A DNA stretch of 10,506 bases from an uncultured Asticcacaulis sp. Lineage in GTDB: Bacteria; Pseudomonadota; Alphaproteobacteria; Caulobacterales; Caulobacteraceae. How positions within the stretch are numbered: position 1 is the first letter of the stretch; each line of letters begins with the position of its first letter. Shown here piece by piece: positions 6,834 through 10,506 of this stretch. The notes beneath the pieces were generated by a model. That model searched no databases and had not been told where the DNA came from. It worked only from the letters and a program-made list of their open reading frames with translations. The position numbers were made by a program, and so were the translations under genes. The stretch covers positions 1 to 10,506 of the forward strand of contig CAMLPZ010000145.1 in assembly GCA_946482045.1 (NCBI GenBank). The letters run 5' to 3'.

Positions 6834-6838
6834 GAATC
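6834..6838. promoter_or_regulatory. Intergenic GANTC site (possible CcrM methylation site)
   Basis: GAATC lies between the divergent starts of the 87-residue protein and rlmN. In Caulobacterales GANTC is methylated by CcrM, and intergenic copies can tie promoters to the cell cycle. A second intergenic copy is at 6487-6491, upstream of the secreted-protein gene. Chance occurrence cannot be excluded. Confidence 0.25.
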
Positions 6839-6907
6839 AGGAAAGAATTTGCCAGCGGCGGCGATGGTATCAGAAGGTGGCAAAAACCCGGTTAAGATGG
6901 CGCGCAT

Positions 6908-6936
6908 TAGACAAGCCTCCGCTTTTCCTGTATAGA
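6908..6936 (+). promoter_or_regulatory. Candidate rlmN promoter
   Basis: TAGACA (6908-6913, 5 of 6 to TTGACA) and TATAGA (6931-6936, 4 of 6 to TATAAT) are separated by 17 nt. This would place the transcription start near 6943, about 37 nt before the rlmN start codon. An inverted repeat GGCGCGC/GCGCGCC (6899-6905 and 6937-6943) brackets the two boxes exactly. Confidence 0.4.
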
Positions 6937-6979
6937 GCGCGCCTTCATCCCCGAAATATTAGTCCGAAAGCCGCTTGCC

Positions 6980-8212
6980 TTGGCCCATACGCTCGACCTG
7001 TCTCAAAAGCCTGCCCCCACGCAACTGGTGAACATCACCGGCCTGACGCGCGACGGGCTGACCCAGGCCCTGATCCAGTCTGGGGTAGTCGAGGCGCGCA
7101 AGGCCAAGATGCGCATGCAGCAGATCTGGCGCTGGGTGCATCATTACGGCGTGACCGACTTCGACCAGATGACCGATATCGCCAAGGACCAGCGGGCCCT
7201 CTTCCACGACAAGTTCACCCTGGCCCGGCCGGAAATCGTCGAGCGCCAGGTGTCGAAGGACGGTACGCGCAAATACCTGATCCGCATGGCGCCCGGCATC
7301 GAGGTCGAAACCGTCTATATCCCCGATGTCGGCCGCTCAGGCGCGCTCTGCGTCTCCAGCCAGGTCGGCTGCACGCTCAATTGCTCGTTCTGCCACACCG
7401 GCACGCAAAAGCTGGTGCGCAACCTGACGACCGCCGAAATCGTCGCCCAGGTCCAGGTGGCGCGCGACGACCTTGGCGAATGGCCATCGCCTAAGGAAGA
7501 CCGCAGGCTTTCGAATATCGTCTTCATGGGCATGGGCGAGCCGCTCTACAATCTCGATAATGTCGCCGCCGCCATCGACATCATCTCCGACAACGAAGGC
7601 ATCGCCATTTCGCGCCGCCGCATCACGGTGTCGACCTCGGGCGTCGTGCCCGAACTGCCGGCCTTGGGCGAGCGCACCGCTGCCATGCTGGCCATCTCGC
7701 TGCACGCGACGAATGACGAGCTGCGCGATGTGCTGGTGCCGCTCAACAAGAAATACAATATCGAACAGTTGATGGCCGCCATCCGCGCCTATCCCGGCCT
7801 GTCGAACGCGCGCCGCGTGACGTTTGAGTATGTCATGCTGAAGGGCATCAACGACACGCCGGCCGAAGCGCGCGCGCTCATCCGCCTGCTGAAGGGCATT
7901 CCGGCCAAGATCAACCTGATCCCGTTCAACCCCTGGCCCGGCAGCGATTACCAGTGCTCGGACTGGCGGACGATCGAAGCCTTCGCCGCCGTGCTCAACA
8001 AGGCCGGCTATGCCTCGCCGATCCGCACGCCGCGCGGCCGCGACATCCTTGCGGCGTGCGGCCAGTTGAAGTCGGAGAGCGAGAAGCAACGCGCAAGCGT
8101 ATTGCGCCGCATTAACCGCGAGGAAAATGCGTCAAACGAGGACAACACGCAAGAAGACGACCATCCCGAAAGCCTGCCGTTCGCGCATCTGGCTGCCGGC
8201 ATGGTGTCTTAA
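6980..8212 (+). CDS. rlmN: Dual-specificity 23S rRNA/tRNA adenine-C2 methyltransferase RlmN
   Basis: RlmN is a radical S-adenosylmethionine enzyme that methylates C2 of A2503 in 23S rRNA and of A37 in certain tRNAs. The 410-residue protein has an N-terminal accessory domain, then CTLNCSFC (Cys131, 135 and 138, ligands of the 4Fe-4S cluster), MGMGEP (183-188) and the C-terminal [12 protein letters not shown]. The two catalytic cysteines, equivalent to E. coli Cys118 and Cys355, are Cys124 (ALCVSSQ) and Cys360. A charged Asn/Asp/Glu-rich tail of about 30 residues follows. No ATG or GTG is available near the expected N-terminus. TTG at 6980, with a weak GAAAG upstream, gives a start consistent with the conserved DLSQ...[12 protein letters not shown] region, and the next in-frame ATG (Met44) would cut into the domain. 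A single-gene transcript is likely. Confidence 0.97.
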   Translation: MAHTLDLSQKPAPTQLVNITGLTRDGLTQALIQSGVVEARKAKMRMQQIWRWVHHYGVTDFDQMTDIAKDQRALFHDKFTLARPEIVERQVSKDGTRKYLIRMAPGIEVETVYIPDVGRSGALCVSSQVGCTLNCSFCHTGTQKLVRNLTTAEIVAQVQVARDDLGEWPSPKEDRRLSNIVFMGMGEPLYNLDNVAAAIDIISDNEGIAISRRRITVSTSGVVPELPALGERTAAMLAISLHATNDELRDVLVPLNKKYNIEQLMAAIRAYPGLSNARRVTFEYVMLKGINDTPAEARALIRLLKGIPAKINLIPFNPWPGSDYQCSDWRTIEAFAAVLNKAGYASPIRTPRGRDILAACGQLKSESEKQRASVLRRINREENASNEDNTQEDDHPESLPFAHLAAGMVS

Positions 8213-8253
8213 TTCGCGCATTTGTAACGCCTTTTGCAATTCACAGCGAAAGT

Positions 8254-8277
8254 GTCCACAGCCCTGAACAGGTGGAC
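8254..8277 (+). repeat. Small inverted repeat downstream of rlmN
   Basis: GTCCAC (8254-8259) and GTGGAC (8272-8277) pair across 12 nt, and an alternative inner stem CCTG-AA-CAGG (8263-8272) competes with it. There is no T-run, so it is at best a weak terminator for rlmN. It could also be a protein site upstream of the DUF350 gene. Confidence 0.25.
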
Positions 8278-8372
8278 TTGATCTTGCAGGAAGTTTCCAG
8301 CATACCTAACGGGCCGGTGGAGAACGCCGCCGGACCGCACCGCAAAAAGTGCCGCAGGGGACCGTTTCGCAC

Positions 8373-8828
8373 ATGACATCCGACACGCTCAATCTCAGCT
8401 TCCTGACGCCCGAAGTGCTGCGTCCGGAAATGCAGGCCTTCGCCTCGGGTTTCGTCACCACCCTGCTGCATGGCGGCGTCGCGCTGCTGATGCTGATGAT
8501 CGGCGCCACCATCTATTCCATCCTGACGCCCTACAAGGAAATCCAGCAGATCCGCGAAGGCAATTCGGCCGCCGCGGTCGGCTATGGCGGCGTCATTATC
8601 GGCCTGGCCATTCCCCTGGCGGCTTCCATCGTTGCCTCGACGTCTCTGCGCGAAATCGTCCTGTGGGGCGGCGCGACTATCCTTCTGCAACTGTTCGTCT
8701 TCCGTATGGTTGACTTCCTGCTGGCCGGCCTGCCCAACCGCATGAACGAAGGCGAAGTCTCCGCCGCCGTCCTGCTGGTCGCCGCCAAGCTGGCCGCCGC
8801 CCTGCTCCTCGCCGCCACCGTCCAGTAA
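8373..8828 (+). CDS. DUF350 family inner-membrane protein
   Basis: The 151-residue product matches the DUF350 (YjfL-like) pattern: hydrophobic spans at about 27-51, 66-88, 94-118 and 129-149, the loop TPYKEIQQIREGNSAAAVGYGG (52-73), GLAIPLAASI (77-86) and a late NEGEVSAAVLLVA segment. The molecular role of DUF350 is not established. ATG 8373 is preferred: AGGGGA lies upstream, although about 11 nt away. A GTG start at 8349 adding 8 residues is possible but has no ribosome binding site. A degenerate trypsin-like protein begins 23 bp downstream on the same strand, so the two are probably co-transcribed and may act together at the membrane. Confidence 0.88.
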   Translation: MTSDTLNLSFLTPEVLRPEMQAFASGFVTTLLHGGVALLMLMIGATIYSILTPYKEIQQIREGNSAAAVGYGGVIIGLAIPLAASIVASTSLREIVLWGGATILLQLFVFRMVDFLLAGLPNRMNEGEVSAAVLLVAAKLAAALLLAATVQ

Positions 8829-8837
8829 GGCATTGCC

Positions 8838-8855
8838 ATGAAGCTAGCCAAATGA
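8838..8855 (+). CDS. Five-codon mini-ORF (MKLAK) overlapping the next gene's start
   Basis: ATG at 8838 is served by TAAGG (8826-8830, spacing 7), which is also the stop region of the DUF350 gene. It encodes only M-K-L-A-K before TGA at 8853-8855, which overlaps the ATG of the protease-like gene (8852) as ATGA. The better-placed ribosome binding site therefore belongs to this mini-ORF, not to the long gene. It may be a translational-coupling leader, or the relic of an old start shifted by an indel, since MKLAK resembles the real N-terminus MKLDW. Confidence 0.4.
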   Translation: MKLAK

Positions 8856-9673
8856 AATTAGATTGGCTTCTTTACGGTGCTGCTGTTGCCCTGATCACGG
8901 TGGTGACCAGCCAGTGGCATGAGAATTCGCCGGCACCGCCCGCGCCGCCTGCGCCGGGCGTCGGTGAAATGGCTTTGTTCGCCAACTTCACGCCGTTTTC
9001 CGCCGGCTCGATCATCAACCTGCCGATCGGCGACCAGCGCGTGATGACCGGCACGGCATTCAGCCTGTCGCAAACGGGCGACTGGGTTGTGTCGCGCCAG
9101 AGCATTCGTGGCTGCACCCATCCCTTCCTCAATATCGGCGGCAATCTCGGCGTGCCGTTCAAGATCCGCGACGTGCCAGGCGTCGACAGCTATGTCATCG
9201 GCGTCACCGATGGCGGCGCGCGTCCCCTGTCCCTGGTCGATCCAAAGACGATCGAGCCGGGTATTCGGGGTTTCATGCCGGGCTTTCCCGGCGGCGAACC
9301 TGGCGAAGCCACGGCCCGCCTGATCGGCGTGACCGTGTTGGAGCGTTCCAAGCGCGGCGGCCACAATGAGGTCGTGCTGGCATGGGCGGCCGCGGGCCGT
9401 ACCCAGGGCATCGAAGGCGATCTCAACCAGCTGGCCGGCGGACCGGTGATCGACGACAACTCACGCGTCGTCGGCATCGTCATCAAGGAAGCCCCACGCC
9501 GGGGCCGCATCTATACTTCGGTGCCGGAGGCCGTGGTGCAACTGGCCAATGCCAGCCCGCGCAAGCCGGACTATGACGCCGAAGCCACCATCACCAAGCG
9601 CAATTATGGCATCGTGGCTGATACCCTGCGCCGTGAGTACCGCGTGGCGCAGGTCGGGTGCATAAAGTCATAG
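8852..9673 (+). CDS. Membrane-anchored trypsin-like pseudoprotease
   Basis: The 273-residue product has an N-terminal hydrophobic segment (residues 5-20), probably an uncleaved anchor, then a Pro/Ala-rich linker (27-35) and a chymotrypsin-fold domain in the periplasm. Landmarks of this family are present: TGTAFSLSQTGDWVVSRQSIRGC (66-88, split by the active-site loop), GFPGGEPGEATARLIG (144-159) and APRRGRIYTSVPEAV (214-228). The catalytic His of the pattern ARH-x3-GC is Gln83, and the Ser of SGGP is Ala195 in LAGGPV (194-199). Asp112 may be the retained Asp. Peptidase activity is therefore unlikely, and a binding or scaffold role is inferred. The gene follows DUF350 by 23 bp, with a mini-ORF between. 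No good ribosome binding site is positioned for ATG 8852. Confidence 0.8.
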   Translation: MKLDWLLYGAAVALITVVTSQWHENSPAPPAPPAPGVGEMALFANFTPFSAGSIINLPIGDQRVMTGTAFSLSQTGDWVVSRQSIRGCTHPFLNIGGNLGVPFKIRDVPGVDSYVIGVTDGGARPLSLVDPKTIEPGIRGFMPGFPGGEPGEATARLIGVTVLERSKRGGHNEVVLAWAAAGRTQGIEGDLNQLAGGPVIDDNSRVVGIVIKEAPRRGRIYTSVPEAVVQLANASPRKPDYDAEATITKRNYGIVADTLRREYRVAQVGCIKS

Positions 9674-9685
9674 GCTGCGGTGCCC

Positions 9686-9702
9686 TTCCTTCCGCGAAGG
9701 AA
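9686..9702 (+). terminator. Hairpin after the pseudoprotease gene (weak terminator)
   Basis: TTCCTTC (9686-9692) and GAAGGAA (9696-9702) form a perfect 7-bp stem with a CGC loop, 12 nt after the stop codon. The following bases (AAGGATGATAAATC) lack a U-tract, so intrinsic termination would be inefficient. The position between two apparent transcription units supports a boundary role. Confidence 0.4.
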
Positions 9703-9742
9703 AAGGATGATAAATCTACTGCCGCTTTTGCGTGCATGCTGC

Positions 9743-9750
9743 GCTATAAC
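9743..9750 (+). promoter_or_regulatory. -10 element GCTATAAC of the DNA glycosylase gene
   Basis: GCTATAAC matches the Caulobacter housekeeping -10 consensus GCTANAWC at every position. The glycosylase ATG starts 7 nt after it, where transcription should begin. The -35 is unclear: TTGCGT at 9728-9733 is the best candidate but is a few nucleotides closer than the usual spacing. Confidence 0.6.
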
Positions 9751-9756
9751 CGCCCC

Positions 9757-10386
9757 ATGACACCGCTCGATCCCGCGCACTTGACCGCGCTTTCCGCCGC
9801 CGATCCCAAGTTCCGCCCCATTACTGAACGCTTCGGCCACATCACCTTCCGCAAGCGTGACAATGGCTTTCCCGCCCTACTGGGCCTGATCGTCGAACAG
9901 CAACTGTCGGTCAAGGCCGCCAACACCATCATTGCCCGCCTGCACGCCGGCCTGGGCGATGTCAGCCCGCACGCGGTGCTCAGCCACAATGACGACCTGA
10001 TGCGCGGTTACGGCCTGTCGCGGCCCAAGATTGGCTATGCGCGCGCCTTGGCCGAGGCCTTTCACTCCGGCCACTTCACGGCCGAAGGATTGGCCGCCAT
10101 GGAAACCGAAGCCGCCGTCAAGCACCTGATGGCGCTGAAAGGTATCGGCCGCTGGACCGCCGAAGTTTATCTGATGTTCTCCGAAGCGCGGCTTGATCTC
10201 TTCCCCGTCGGTGACGTCGCCCTGCGCGAAGCCGTTGGCTGGCTCGACGGACTGGAAGCGCGGCCGAACGAGCTTTACTGCGCCGAACGGGCGCTGGTCT
10301 GGTCACCCTACCGCTCCATCGCCTCGCACCTGTTGTGGGCGTGGTACGGCGCCGTCAAGCGCGGCGAAGCCAGCCGTGAGCTATAG
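9757..10386 (+). CDS. DNA-3-methyladenine glycosylase II (AlkA-type, HhH-GPD)
   Basis: This enzyme removes alkylated bases such as 3-methyladenine from DNA to start base excision repair. The 209-residue protein has the HhH-GPD fold: EQQLSVKAAN (47-56) in the first helical part, the hairpin LKGIGRWTAEVYLM (127-140), and Asp153 in FPVGDVALREAV as the catalytic aspartate. It lacks the N-terminal beta domain of E. coli AlkA (282 residues) and so resembles the compact yeast Mag1-like form. ATG 9757 is chosen over an in-frame GTG at 9658 because that start lies inside the preceding gene, upstream of the predicted promoter, and adds unconserved residues. No ribosome binding site precedes 9757, consistent with a leaderless mRNA. 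The end overlaps the next gene by 11 nt. Confidence 0.92.
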   Translation: MTPLDPAHLTALSAADPKFRPITERFGHITFRKRDNGFPALLGLIVEQQLSVKAANTIIARLHAGLGDVSPHAVLSHNDDLMRGYGLSRPKIGYARALAEAFHSGHFTAEGLAAMETEAAVKHLMALKGIGRWTAEVYLMFSEARLDLFPVGDVALREAVGWLDGLEARPNELYCAERALVWSPYRSIASHLLWAWYGAVKRGEASREL

Positions 10387-10506
10387 TTTCGAAGCCAAAC
10401 TCTGGCGCTGGCACGCCGAAACGGCTTCGTGGGTATTTATGACCCTTCCCGAAGATATTGCATTCGCCATCCGCTGCGAAGCGGAGACGCGCGGCTGGGG
10501 CTCGGT
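10376..10506 (+). CDS. DUF1905 domain protein (3' end outside window)
   Basis: GTG at 10376 opens a frame that runs to the window edge, giving at least 43 residues. SYSFEAKLWRWHAETASWVF, then TLPEDIAFAIR and RGWGSV, match the start of the DUF1905 domain, a small beta-rich domain of unknown function. It is typically about 100 residues and sometimes carries a C-terminal YdeI/OmpD-type segment. The GTG lies inside the end of the glycosylase gene (11-nt overlap), so the two are translationally linked and probably co-transcribed. No strong ribosome binding site is seen within the overlap, and a later in-frame ATG is possible, but the domain similarity begins right after the GTG. Confidence 0.75.
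   Translation, partial: MSYSFEAKLWRWHAETASWVFMTLPEDIAFAIRCEAETRGWGS

Noticed and set aside
6373..7494. A 373-codon plus-strand frame across the 87-residue gene and the start of rlmN
   Set aside because: Its last part is an out-of-frame copy of rlmN and the rest is antisense to the minus-strand gene. No domain is visible.
7337..8089. A 250-codon minus-strand frame inside rlmN
   Set aside because: It is a pure shadow of rlmN with His/Arg/Asp-rich translation and no ribosome binding site or domain.
9658..9756. An N-terminal extension of the glycosylase from GTG 9658
   Set aside because: It starts inside the pseudoprotease gene, crosses a hairpin and the consensus -10 box, and adds 33 residues unlike the family.

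Overview
The window looks like chromosomal DNA from an alphaproteobacterium of the Caulobacterales, perhaps close to Asticcacaulis or Caulobacter. The reasons are the high GC content, the HslV and RlmN sequence types, one exact match to the Caulobacter housekeeping -10 consensus (GCTANAWC), and GANTC (CcrM-type) sites in intergenic DNA. The genus is an inference from memory of these families. There are eleven complete genes and two cut by the window edges. I see no tRNA, rRNA, CRISPR array, insertion sequence or phage gene.

Layout. Positions 1-811 (minus strand): hslV, the peptidase of the HslUV protease, overlaps by 4 nt a small membrane protein that runs off the left edge. A heat-shock-like promoter lies upstream of hslV. 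Positions 917-3763 (plus): a two-gene carbohydrate module made of a Tat-exported Gfo/Idh/MocA oxidoreductase with a glucose-fructose-oxidoreductase-like active site, followed by a secreted family-39-type glycoside hydrolase. Both probably act in the periplasm on plant-type oligosaccharides and sugars. Each is preceded by a notable inverted repeat. Positions 3801-5299 (plus): a ThiF/MoeB/HesA-type adenylyltransferase and a YitT-family membrane protein.

Positions 5296-6792 (minus): an unrecognised secreted protein whose stop codon overlaps that of the YitT gene, and upstream of it an unrecognised 87-residue protein. Positions 6980-8212 (plus): rlmN, the radical-SAM 23S rRNA/tRNA methyltransferase, apparently starting at TTG. 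Positions 8373-9673 (plus): a DUF350 membrane protein and a membrane-anchored trypsin-like protein that has lost its catalytic His and Ser, with a five-codon mini-ORF between them. Positions 9757-10506 (plus): an AlkA-type DNA glycosylase, probably translated from a leaderless mRNA, overlapping the start of a DUF1905 protein cut by the right edge.

Most genes are housekeeping or stress functions in short independent units. The least ordinary parts are the putative periplasmic GFOR-like/GH39 pair, the DUF350/pseudoprotease pair with its mini-ORF, and the two unrecognised minus-strand genes.
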